Positions 18,141 through 26,155 of a stretch of DNA of 50,573 nucleotides are shown piece after piece. The stretch lies in the NCBI GenBank assembly GCA_020345805.1, contig CP070772.1:2782220-2832792 (forward strand). The letters run 5' to 3'. Origin of the DNA: Phycisphaerales bacterium (GTDB taxonomy: Bacteria > Planctomycetota > Phycisphaerae > Phycisphaerales > SM1A02). Numbering within the stretch: position 1 is the first letter of the stretch; every line of letters begins with the position of its first letter. The notes under the pieces were generated by a model. It did not search any database. It was not told the DNA's origin and was given only the letters and a program-made list of their open reading frames with translations. The translations under genes and the position numbers were made by a program.

Positions 18141-18320
18141 CCGGGGTTAGGACCGGCCTGGGCACCTCGTTTTGCCGATTCTTCATGGCTGTGCGCCTTC
18201 GCCCGTGATAGGCTAAGGGGATCCCACGCCCGGCTGCCGTTTGCCCCGCGTCCAAACCGCAGCCCGTGACTGTCAAACCAGCCGGTCCGTCCCCGACCGG
18301 AAGCCCGAAGGAGGGTCAGC

Positions 18321-20030
18321 ATGCGAATCAAGGAAAGTCTCGCCATCTCTGCCGCGATCGTCTCGATCGCCCTGTTCAGCCCGGCCTGGACTGCCGCGGC
18401 CGATAAGCCGGATGACAAACCGGCCGCTTCGAAGGCGGCCGAAACATCGCCGCAGGACGCCGCTCGCCTCGACCAGCACCACGAGGTGCCCGACGACCCG
18501 TACGTGAAGGTGCCGCCTGAGAGCGTGCGCACCACGCCCGCGACCAGGATTGTCAACGGCCCTTACTTCATCGTGCAGGTCAACGTGGATGAGAACGGCA
18601 ACAACATCGTGGGCGACGCCGCCAACGAGCCGACCATCGCCGTCGATCCCACCGATCCCAACATCATCGCCATCGGCTGGCGGCAGTTCGACACCATCTA
18701 CAGCAACTTCCGCCAGGCCGGCTGGGGCTACAGCACCGACAACGGCCGGAGCTGGACTTTCCCCGGCGTGATCGAGCCGGGCATCTTCCGTTCCGACCCG
18801 GTTCTGGATTTCGATTCCGACGGCAACTTCTTCTATAACAGCCTCACCACCGTCGGCAGCGAATACGTCTGCGATGTGTTCAAGTCCGAGGACGGCGGGG
18901 CGAACTGGGGATCCAAGACCGCGGCCTACGGCGGGGACAAGCAGTGGATGGTCATCGACCGCTCCGGCGGGATCGGTGACGGCAACATCTACGCCAACTG
19001 GACGCTGTGGTGGAGCTCCTGCAACGGACAGTTCACCTATTCCTACGACGGCGGGCAGACGTACGAGCCGTGCATCGACGTGCCCGGCGAGCCGAGCTGG
19101 GGCACCTTGGCCGTGGGTCCGGAAGGTGAGCTGTACGTTTGCGGCGACGGCTGGGGCGGCCTGACCGTGGCCAGGTCCACCACGCTGCAGGATCCCAACC
19201 AGGCGCCGGCGTGGGACCTCCAGTCAACCGCCAACATAGGCGGCTCCATGGCCGCCTGGGGCGGACCGAACCCCGGCGGTCTCCTCGGCCAGGCCTGGAT
19301 CGGCGTGGATTGCTCCGACGGACCCTACCGCGGCTATGTCTATCTCGTCTGCTCCGTCGATACCGACGGCACCGACCCGATGGACGTGATGTTCACGCGA
19401 AGCACCGACGGCGGTTACTCCTGGAGCAGCCCGGTGAGGCTCAACGAGGTCCAGTCCGGATGGCAGTGGTTCGGAACCATGTCCGTCGCCCCCAACGGCC
19501 GCATCGACGTGATCTGGAACGACACCCGCAACGATCCGGGCGGATACGATTCGGAGCTTTATTACTCCTATTCCACCGACGGCGGTGCGTCATGGTCGCC
19601 CAACGAGGCGCTCAGTCCCGCCTGGGACCCCCATATCGGCTGGCCCCAGCAGGACAAGATCGGCGATTACTATCACATGATCTCCGACACCGTCGGGGCC
19701 AACCTCGCCTATTCCGCGACCTTCAACGGCGAGCAGGATGTCTATTACGTCCGCATCGGCGATTTCGACTGCAACGGCAACGGAATCGGCGATACCCAGG
19801 ACATCGACGACGGCTTCAGCGCCGACTGCAACTACAACGGTATCCCCGATGAGTGCGAAGGCTTCTTCTGCGATGCCGATGTGGATAACAGTTGTAACGT
19901 GGATATCGATGACCTGTTCGAGATCCTCGGTCACTGGGGTGAAGGCGCCGGTACGTATGATGTGAACAATGACGGCGTCGTGGACATCGACGATGTCTTC
20001 GCGGTCCTCGCCGATTGGGGGCCGTGCTGA
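18321..20030 (+). CDS. Secreted sialidase-like Asp-box propeller with C-terminal tag
   Basis: The 569-residue protein starts with a good ribosome site (GGAGGG about 7 nt before ATG) and a signal peptide (SAAIVSIALFSPAWTAAA). I count five Asp boxes of the S-x-D-x-G-x-x-W type: STDNGRSW, SEDGGANW, SYDGGQTY, STDGGYSW and STDGGASW. They mark a sialidase/BNR-like beta-propeller. No classical arginine triad of true sialidases could be confirmed, so enzyme activity is uncertain. After the propeller come a DCNGNGIGD...DCNYNGIPDECE calcium-type repeat and the tag with the Cys-free linker (HWGEGAGTYDVN). The product ends WGPC without the usual final Pro. An efficient terminator follows. Confidence 0.85.
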   Translation: MRIKESLAISAAIVSIALFSPAWTAAADKPDDKPAASKAAETSPQDAARLDQHHEVPDDPYVKVPPESVRTTPATRIVNGPYFIVQVNVDENGNNIVGDAANEPTIAVDPTDPNIIAIGWRQFDTIYSNFRQAGWGYSTDNGRSWTFPGVIEPGIFRSDPVLDFDSDGNFFYNSLTTVGSEYVCDVFKSEDGGANWGSKTAAYGGDKQWMVIDRSGGIGDGNIYANWTLWWSSCNGQFTYSYDGGQTYEPCIDVPGEPSWGTLAVGPEGELYVCGDGWGGLTVARSTTLQDPNQAPAWDLQSTANIGGSMAAWGGPNPGGLLGQAWIGVDCSDGPYRGYVYLVCSVDTDGTDPMDVMFTRSTDGGYSWSSPVRLNEVQSGWQWFGTMSVAPNGRIDVIWNDTRNDPGGYDSELYYSYSTDGGASWSPNEALSPAWDPHIGWPQQDKIGDYYHMISDTVGANLAYSATFNGEQDVYYVRIGDFDCNGNGIGDTQDIDDGFSADCNYNGIPDECEGFFCDADVDNSCNVDIDDLFEILGHWGEGAGTYDVNNDGVVDIDDVFAVLADWGPC

Positions 20031-20033
20031 GGA

Positions 20034-20075
20034 AGTGATAAGTGATAAGCGATCAGTGATTAGTGATTAGCGATC
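20034..20075. repeat. Heptamer repeat, six perfect-register units
   Basis: AGTGATA, AGTGATA, AGCGATC, AGTGATT, AGTGATT, AGCGATC. It starts 4 nt after the stop codon and ends 10 nt before the terminator stem. Confidence 0.75.
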
Positions 20076-20085
20076 AGGGCAGACG

Positions 20086-20119
20086 ACAGCCGCGGGCACG
20101 ACGCCCGCGGCTGTTTTTT
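20086..20119 (+). terminator. Rho-independent terminator
   Basis: ACAGCCGCGGGC pairs perfectly with GCCCGCGGCTGT (12 bp) around a 5-nt loop and runs into six T residues (20114-20119). Confidence 0.92.
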
Positions 20120-20492
20120 GGTGATGCTCGCGCGCCTGCACCGATCTGGGGAAAGGAGAGGCCGCAGGTCCGGCGATCGCCGGGCTTCAGCCACTGTTCA
20201 TCTGCATGCCTCCCTGTTCGGGGGTCGTTTGGCCGCAGTGGCGATCGGGTAATGAGAGCGGGGCTGCTCGCTGAGCGACGGCGACTCGCTGCTTCCGCAG
20301 TTTGCCCATTCTGCCGCAACCTCGGATTCGCCAATCCCGAAAAAGAGGTAACGGCACGCGGGGGGCGAGACGCTATATTGGGGGTTGGCTCAGGGGAGAC
20401 TGGTTTGGGGGCAATGATCTCAAGCGGGGATTGACCTCGGGGGGATTGCGCGTTGGATGATCCAGTGGTCCGAAACGAAAGGAAGAACAGTG
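20120..20492. other. Intergenic stretch, 373 nt
   Basis: No coding region is supported. A TATATT hexamer at 20375-20380 could be a -10 site for the next gene but has no partner at -35. A purine run (GAAAGGAAG) near 20477-20485 is the ribosome site for 20493. Confidence 0.45.
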
Positions 20493-23231
20493 ATGAAGCA
20501 CCTGACGCTGAGTATCGGTTGTGTGGCCGTGCTCTCGGCGGCGACATTCGGAAGCGAGCCGGTCCGGCAGATCAGTCCGGCCCAGGCCGCCGAGCGGTTC
20601 CTGCAGGAGAACCCGCAGTCGCGGATCTACATGACCGACGGTCGCCCCACGCGCCTCTACGGCAAGGCGTTCTCGCACGGCTCCACGCCGCAGGCCAGCG
20701 CCGAGGCGTTTCTGGCCGCCCAGGCCGACGTGTTCGGCGTGAGCCCTGATGAGTTGGCGGCCGTGGGCCCGTTTGTCGACGGCCGGCACGTTCAGCCCAT
20801 CATGTACGACCGCGCCACCGATACGTACAAGTTCACCGGCCTCTACTACACGCAGGTGAAGAACGACATCCCCGTCTTCCGGTCGCGCCTCACGCTGCTG
20901 GTCAGGAACGAGCCGGACCATCCGCTCGTGCTGGCCTCGGCGGACTTGCACGATCTTCGTGGCTTCGACGCGAGGATCGGCCCGCGCGCACTGCAACCTG
21001 AAAAGGGCATCGCCAACGCGATGAAGTTCGCGCCGACATTGGTCGAATTCACCGAGCCGGAGATGGTCATCTGGGCCGGGCTGGAGGGCTGGGAGGTCCG
21101 CCAGCCGGTGCTGGCCTACACCTTCATCGGCGACAGCGCCGGACCCGTGGACAACGGCGAACCCGACAAGTTCCTCTTCGTCACCGATGCGGCGAGCGGG
21201 GCCATCCTCTATCAGGAGGACATGATCCTGCACGTGGATGTGGTGGGGAACGCCGCCGGCCGCGCCACCGACGGGCCGGGCGCCGACGTCTGCCACGAGG
21301 AGGTTCCCATGCCCCTGAAGTGGGCCAGGGTGAGCATCGGCGGAACCAACGCCTACACCGACGAGAACGGCGACTTCGTGATCCCCAACGCCGGCTCCGA
21401 TCCCGTGGACGTGACCTCGACCCTCCTCGGCACGTGGTTCAACGTGAACAACTATTATGGGTCCGACGCGTCCATCACCCTTTACGGGGTTGTCCCTCCC
21501 GGACCCGCCGATTTCCTCCACAACGCCGACAACGTCGATGAGTATTACGTGTCGCAGGTCAACGGTTATGTCGAGGCCAATGTCGTCCGGGACTTCGTGA
21601 TCAAGTACAACCCGGCCTATCCGGGACTGCAGCAGAACGAATTCCCGGTCAACGTCAACATCCTCGGCACCTGCAACGCCTACTACGACTACAGCTCGAT
21701 CAACTTCTACCGATCCGGCGGCGGGTGCGTGAACTCCGCCTTCTCCCAGGTCGTGCATCACGAGTACGGCCATCACCTCGTGGCCATGGCCGGCAGCGGG
21801 CAGGGCCAGTACGGCGAGGGCATGTCCGATTCCATGGCCACCATGATCACCGAGGAGCCCAGGCTCGCCCTCGGCTTCTGGTACGACTGCGAAGAGTGGA
21901 TGCGCACCGCCGACAACGACTTCCAGTATCCCTGCAGCGGCGGGATCCACTATTGCGGCCAGCTTCTGTCCGGATGCGTCTGGAGCACCTATCTGGAACT
22001 GCTCGACGACTATCCGGACGATTACCTCGACATCCTGGCCAATCTCGCGGTCAACGCCATTCTCCTGCATACCGGCGAGTTGATCACGCCCCAGATCACC
22101 ATCGACTATCTCACGCTCGATGATGATGACGGCAACATCCTCAACGGCACGCCTCATTATTACCAGATCAACGCCGGCTTCTCCGCACACAACATGCCGG
22201 GGCCGGAGCTGGAGACCGGGCTCCGCGTCACCCCCCTGGAGGGCATGGATTCCGTCGGGCCCAAGGGCGGGCCGTTCATCCCGGAATCCATCACCTACAC
22301 GCTCGACAACTACGAAGAGAACCCGCTGGATTATGAGGTGAGCAAGACCGCCGACTGGCTCGATCTCTCCAGCACCGGCGGAACCATCCCCATCGGGGGC
22401 CAGGTTGAAGTAACCGTCTCCATCAACGACAGCGCCAACGTCCTGCCCAAGGGCCACTATGAGGACGATGTCCAGTTCGTGAATCTGACCAGCCACGACG
22501 GCGACACCTTCCGCGAGATCAATCTCGACGTGGGTGTGCCCGCTCCGGTCATTATCTTCGACCTGGATTCCAGTCCCGGTTGGAGCACGCAGGGCGAATG
22601 GGCCTTCGGCCAGCCCACCGGCCAGGGCGGATACTCCTGGGGCTACCCCGATCCCACCAGCGGCTACACCGGCGACAACGTCTACGGCATCAACCTCAAC
22701 GGCGACTATTCCACCGACGTCGGCGGGCCGTATTACCTCACCACCGGCGCCATCGACTGTTCCGAACTAACTCAGATCAGTCTGCACTTCCGGCGCTGGC
22801 TCAACAGCGACTATCAGCCTTATGTCGCCCAGACCATCGAGGTCTCCAACAACGGCACGACCTGGACGGAGATCTGGGATAACGGCGATGACGAGATCGC
22901 CGAGAACTCCTGGTCGGAACAGGGCTACGACATCGCCGCCATCGCCGACAACCAGCCCACCGTGTATGTAAGGTGGGGTCATCAGATCGGTCAGTCCGGC
23001 GCGTGGGCCTACTCCGGCTGGAACATCGATGACATCCAGATCTGGGGCGTGACGCCCGACGAGCCCTGCCCCGGCGATGTCAACGGCAGCGGGGTGGTCG
23101 ACATCGATGACGTCTTCGACGTGCTCACCCACTGGGGCGAGGGCGCGGGCCAGTACGACGTCAACGAGGACGGCATCGTCGACATCGACGACATCTTCGC
23201 GATCCTCGCCGCGTGGGGGCCCTGCCCGTAA
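20493..23231 (+). CDS. Secreted M36-like zinc metallopeptidase with C-terminal tag
   Basis: The start at 20493 gives a signal peptide (SIGCVAVLSAATFG). Residues about 25-250 resemble the FTP-type propeptide of fungalysin/thermolysin peptidases. The catalytic motif is HEYGH (H423, E424, H427), with GEGMSDSM (E442) as the likely third zinc ligand region; HEYGH plus GEG(W/M)SD is the M36 pattern. Behind it come an Ig/BACON-like domain (about 580-690, WLDLSSTGGTI), a jelly-roll-like domain (690-855) and the tag with linker HWGEGAGQYDVN ending WGPCP. The last 330 residues are closely matched by the gene at 29512. It is probably exported as a proenzyme that degrades extracellular protein. The longer frame from 20457 would bury the leader. 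Confidence 0.88.
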   Translation: MKHLTLSIGCVAVLSAATFGSEPVRQISPAQAAERFLQENPQSRIYMTDGRPTRLYGKAFSHGSTPQASAEAFLAAQADVFGVSPDELAAVGPFVDGRHVQPIMYDRATDTYKFTGLYYTQVKNDIPVFRSRLTLLVRNEPDHPLVLASADLHDLRGFDARIGPRALQPEKGIANAMKFAPTLVEFTEPEMVIWAGLEGWEVRQPVLAYTFIGDSAGPVDNGEPDKFLFVTDAASGAILYQEDMILHVDVVGNAAGRATDGPGADVCHEEVPMPLKWARVSIGGTNAYTDENGDFVIPNAGSDPVDVTSTLLGTWFNVNNYYGSDASITLYGVVPPGPADFLHNADNVDEYYVSQVNGYVEANVVRDFVIKYNPAYPGLQQNEFPVNVNILGTCNAYYDYSSINFYRSGGGCVNSAFSQVVHHEYGHHLVAMAGSGQGQYGEGMSDSMATMITEEPRLALGFWYDCEEWMRTADNDFQYPCSGGIHYCGQLLSGCVWSTYLELLDDYPDDYLDILANLAVNAILLHTGELITPQITIDYLTLDDDDGNILNGTPHYYQINAGFSAHNMPGPELETGLRVTPLEGMDSVGPKGGPFIPESITYTLDNYEENPLDYEVSKTADWLDLSSTGGTIPIGGQVEVTVSINDSANVLPKGHYEDDVQFVNLTSHDGDTFREINLDVGVPAPVIIFDLDSSPGWSTQGEWAFGQPTGQGGYSWGYPDPTSGYTGDNVYGINLNGDYSTDVGGPYYLTTGAIDCSELTQISLHFRRWLNSDYQPYVAQTIEVSNNGTTWTEIWDNGDDEIAENSWSEQGYDIAAIADNQPTVYVRWGHQIGQSGAWAYSGWNIDDIQIWGVTPDEPCPGDVNGSGVVDIDDVFDVLTHWGEGAGQYDVNEDGIVDIDDIFAILAAWGPCP

Positions 23232-23265
23232 CGCGCAAGGCACTGCGACATCAAGACACAGCGCA

Positions 23266-23292
23266 AGCGCGGCTCCCCGAGCCGCGCTTTTC
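23266..23292 (+). terminator. Rho-independent terminator
   Basis: AGCGCGGCTC pairs with GAGCCGCGCT (10 bp, 3-nt loop), followed by TTTCTTT. It ends the metallopeptidase transcript just before the convergent gene. Confidence 0.8.
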
Positions 23293-23356
23293 TTTCCATG
23301 TCGCTTGATGAGAACTACATCACCGCGTGCGCGGCGATCGACACGCCCGTCCGATC

Positions 23357-24802
23357 CTACTGTACCTGCCCGGGCGGATCGGCGGCTTCGGCGGGGATGG
23401 TGTCTTCCGGGATCCAGCCGCGTGGTGGCGCCGGCTGCGGCTCGGAGGTGGTCGGAACCACAACTTCAACCTGCCCCGACCAGTACTTGCTCACGTTGTC
23501 GAGCCGGAGGGCCAACTCCGGCAGGCCCCGCACCCGCAGCGTCCAGACATCGTCTTCCGTTACCCGGGGCAGCAGTACCTCGTCATTGAGGTAAGGCACT
23601 TCCCAGTCATACTGACGGTCGAAGTTGCCCGCTCCGCCCTTCCACCAGAGATCGAGCTGCCGCCCGAGCACTCCGTTACGAAGCACATCCACCCGAATGC
23701 CGATGGCGGTGTCGTTGAGAGTCTCCCGGTAGGTCGGGCTCGGATCCAGGCGCACGCGCACCGGCAGGCTGCCGCTCGGATACTTGGCCAGCGGCTGGCC
23801 TTCGAACACCGCCCGTATGATCTGAGACAGCTCTTCATTGTCGACCGGGGTCATCGTCTCGGCCAGGGTGCCTTGGACTTTCAGCGGCACGGTAACCGTC
23901 TGGTTTCCCACCTCCGTCCAGTCGCCGGGGCCTTCGGCTCCTATGAAGCGCCGAGAGAACTTCACTTCGATCTCCACCTCGTGCTCGCCTTCCTCCAGCG
24001 GCGGCAGATACAGCGTGTAAGTTGTCAATGGGATACCGAGCGGGTCGCGGAGGCGAACGTGGACATCGGACTCGGCCTCGGGCAGCCGGGGCATTGCGGC
24101 GGCCCGTATCTGCACCCATTCCGGCCACCAGTCGCCGGCCCCTACGTGCAGCGAAGGGGCCACGTCCGCGGGCCACACATCGCGTGTGGAGAAAACAAGG
24201 CGCGGCGGGATGGAAAGCAGGATCCTCTCGACCTCCTGTTGGAACGGTTCATCGCTTCGGGCGAGCATTGCCCTGCGATAGACCCGCAGCACCTCGGCGT
24301 ATTTGCCCAGCCAATCGTCATCGACCGGCCTCGCCCCCGCATCGCCCTTCGCGCAGCGCCTGAGCACCGCCAGCCATTGCTCATCGGTGAGCCGGTTGGC
24401 GGCCAGGCGATCATCAAGTTCCCGATAGAGCGCGCCGCTGGGGATGTCCATGAGAGGCATGGACCAGATGAGCACGTTAGAGGGCAGATAGCTGGGCCAT
24501 CCGCGGAGGTTGGCCCGATCGATCACGAACCCGCCGAGGATGGCCCCGCCGAGGATCGCGGTCAGCCCGATCTTCCAGCGGCGGTGGGTTCGGGAAAAGT
24601 CCTTCTCGGTTCGGGCGGTGAAGCCGCACTCGCTGCAGGTCATGCCGGGCGAGTAGGCCATGTCGTACCAGCAGCGGGGGCATCGCCGCCGGCCCCGCGG
24701 GCGGTCCGCAAACAGCGCCCACCAGGCGGCGAACACCAGGCCCGCAATCGCCACGATCAGACCCACCCCGTAAAGCCAGTATGCCCATTCGTCGCTGATC
24801 AT
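23357..24802 (-). CDS. Membrane protein with one zinc ribbon and a large soluble domain
   Basis: This 481-residue protein begins with a membrane span (about 10-31), then a four-Cys ribbon (C41/C44/C56/C59: CPRCWYDM...CSECGF) and a second span (about 78-95, LTAILGGAILGGFVID). The remaining 380 residues are soluble and apparently contain beta-sandwich-like stretches (TYTLYLPPLEEGEHEVEIEV). The ribbon links it loosely to the protein at 787-1959. It is the only minus-strand gene inside the run of secreted proteins. Two spans would put the large domain on the same side as the N-terminus. No strong ribosome site is seen before the ATG. Function is not recognised. Confidence 0.78.
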   Translation of the reverse strand: MISDEWAYWLYGVGLIVAIAGLVFAAWWALFADRPRGRRRCPRCWYDMAYSPGMTCSECGFTARTEKDFSRTHRRWKIGLTAILGGAILGGFVIDRANLRGWPSYLPSNVLIWSMPLMDIPSGALYRELDDRLAANRLTDEQWLAVLRRCAKGDAGARPVDDDWLGKYAEVLRVYRRAMLARSDEPFQQEVERILLSIPPRLVFSTRDVWPADVAPSLHVGAGDWWPEWVQIRAAAMPRLPEAESDVHVRLRDPLGIPLTTYTLYLPPLEEGEHEVEIEVKFSRRFIGAEGPGDWTEVGNQTVTVPLKVQGTLAETMTPVDNEELSQIIRAVFEGQPLAKYPSGSLPVRVRLDPSPTYRETLNDTAIGIRVDVLRNGVLGRQLDLWWKGGAGNFDRQYDWEVPYLNDEVLLPRVTEDDVWTLRVRGLPELALRLDNVSKYWSGQVEVVVPTTSEPQPAPPRGWIPEDTIPAEAADPPGQVQ

Positions 24803-25195
24803 CTTGAGTCGGTGATTGTACGGAAGTTGCGGTGGCCGTCGCCGCTGGATGCCCTTTGGAGGTTGAATCGCCCCTTTCTCCCGGCGAGGCGGGCGTCATC
24901 TGCCGAGTTCTGCGCCGCCTCCGGGGAGCCGGTGTGCGTAGGCCGATACGTCCGGTCGGATCGCGGTTCCGGGAGGTAACGACACCCCGTCCAGATCCCG
25001 AACTGGCGTGCCTCGCGGCCCGCAGCGCCCCGTCAACGGGTCGTACCTACACGCGGGACAGGCCCGGTCCGGCCCTCCCGCGGGGCGATTTTCGCGGGGA
25101 ATGAAACTTGACCGGCGGTTGTCCGAATAGTAAGCTAATACTAACTTGACATGCCCTGCACGCTCCACGCCGCAAGGCCGAAAGAGAGGTGCAAG
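24803..25195. other. Divergent intergenic stretch, 393 nt
   Basis: It lies between two divergent genes. The only structured signal is the promoter candidate at 25108-25136; otherwise nothing recognisable. Confidence 0.5.
25108..25136 (+). promoter_or_regulatory. Sigma-70-type promoter candidate
   Basis: TTGACC (five of six matches to the -35 consensus), a 17-nt spacer, then TAAGCT at 25131-25136. It lies 59 nt before the start of the acyltransferase gene and is the best-formed promoter in the window. Confidence 0.5.
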
Positions 25196-25810
25196 ATGAT
25201 GACCCTGAAGGCCTCCGCCGATTTCCAGGCCCTGCCTGAACGCCCGCTGTCGGCCGATCGAAGGCAATCTCGCCGGCAGGCCGATGACCCCGCCGGCCCC
25301 GCGAAACCCGCCGCGCCTGAGTCTGCCACGCTGGCCCGTGACGTGAAGGGGGGCGGCCATGGGATGCTCAACGCCGACCATGTCGCCTCGCGGTGGAAGG
25401 TTGCGATCCGCCACGTGCTCATGTCGGTGGTGGGCCGGCTGCCCGGCACGCGTTTCAAGAGCCGCCTCATCAGCCGCATCTTCGGTGTGAAGATGGGGCG
25501 TGATGTCGGGCTGGCCTGCGGCTCCATGCTCGACCCCTATGAGCCGTCGATGATCAGCTTCGGCGACAATGTGATCGTCGGCTACGAAACCAAGATCTTC
25601 ATCCACGCATTCACCCTCAACCGTCAGCGGGTCAAGCCGGTGGTGATCGGCAGCGACGTAATGATCGGAGCCCAGTGCCTGATCGCGCCGGGAGTCACCA
25701 TCGGCGACGGTGCGTCGATCGCCCCCGGAACGGTGGTAAGCCGCAATGTCCCCCCCGGTGCAATGGCCTACGGCAACCCCATGCGGATCCGCAAACGGTC
25801 GGTGATGTGA
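25196..25810 (+). CDS. Hexapeptide-repeat (left-handed beta-helix) acyltransferase
   Basis: The 204-residue product ends in a left-handed beta-helix typical of the maltose/serine O-acetyltransferase group: isoleucine-rich hexapeptides such as VVIGSDVMIGAQCLIAPGVT, then IGDGASIAPGTVV, with AYGNPMRI at the end and a candidate catalytic His in IFIHAF. About 60 poorly conserved, Pro/Ala-rich residues precede the domain. These enzymes use acetyl-CoA to acylate sugars or amino sugars, often in surface polysaccharide synthesis; the substrate is not readable here. ATG 25196 follows GAGAGG by about 8 nt; another ATG follows directly at 25199. Confidence 0.85.
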   Translation: MMTLKASADFQALPERPLSADRRQSRRQADDPAGPAKPAAPESATLARDVKGGGHGMLNADHVASRWKVAIRHVLMSVVGRLPGTRFKSRLISRIFGVKMGRDVGLACGSMLDPYEPSMISFGDNVIVGYETKIFIHAFTLNRQRVKPVVIGSDVMIGAQCLIAPGVTIGDGASIAPGTVVSRNVPPGAMAYGNPMRIRKRSVM

Positions 25811-26155
25811 GCTTCCGGACGCGGGGGGACACCTCCGGCGGCGGCAACTTTACCGGATGATTCTGGATCCCGGCCCGGGTGGATGTACACTGGTATCGGA
25901 GAGCGCCTGGGACCTTGCCCACGTCCGGGCGGCCAGTGTTCGACCCGGCAGGGAACTAGACTGCGCCCCTTGCCAGCCTCACACGTTCGAGGAAATCGGG
26001 CATGACCGGGACGGATGACACAGAGAATCCGGAAGGTTCGACGGCCTTTTGTCGGGGAATCCGCGTTGCCGGACCGGCCCATTGCCGTTCCCTTCCCGGG
26101 GGGGTTTCCGGATAATATAGCCGAGGCGTATCGGCACACGATCGGAGGATGAACA
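25811..26155. other. Intergenic stretch, 345 nt
   Basis: No coding region is supported. It contains a TACACT hexamer at 25886-25891 and an AT-rich GATAATATAG at 26111-26120, either of which might be a -10 site; neither has a good -35. GGAGGA about 7 nt before the ATG is the ribosome site of the next gene. Confidence 0.45.

Noticed and set aside
20028..20030. TGA after WGPC read as another selenocysteine
   Set aside because: The tag ends here in all family members; only a few codons follow, and no GGTCC hairpin is present.
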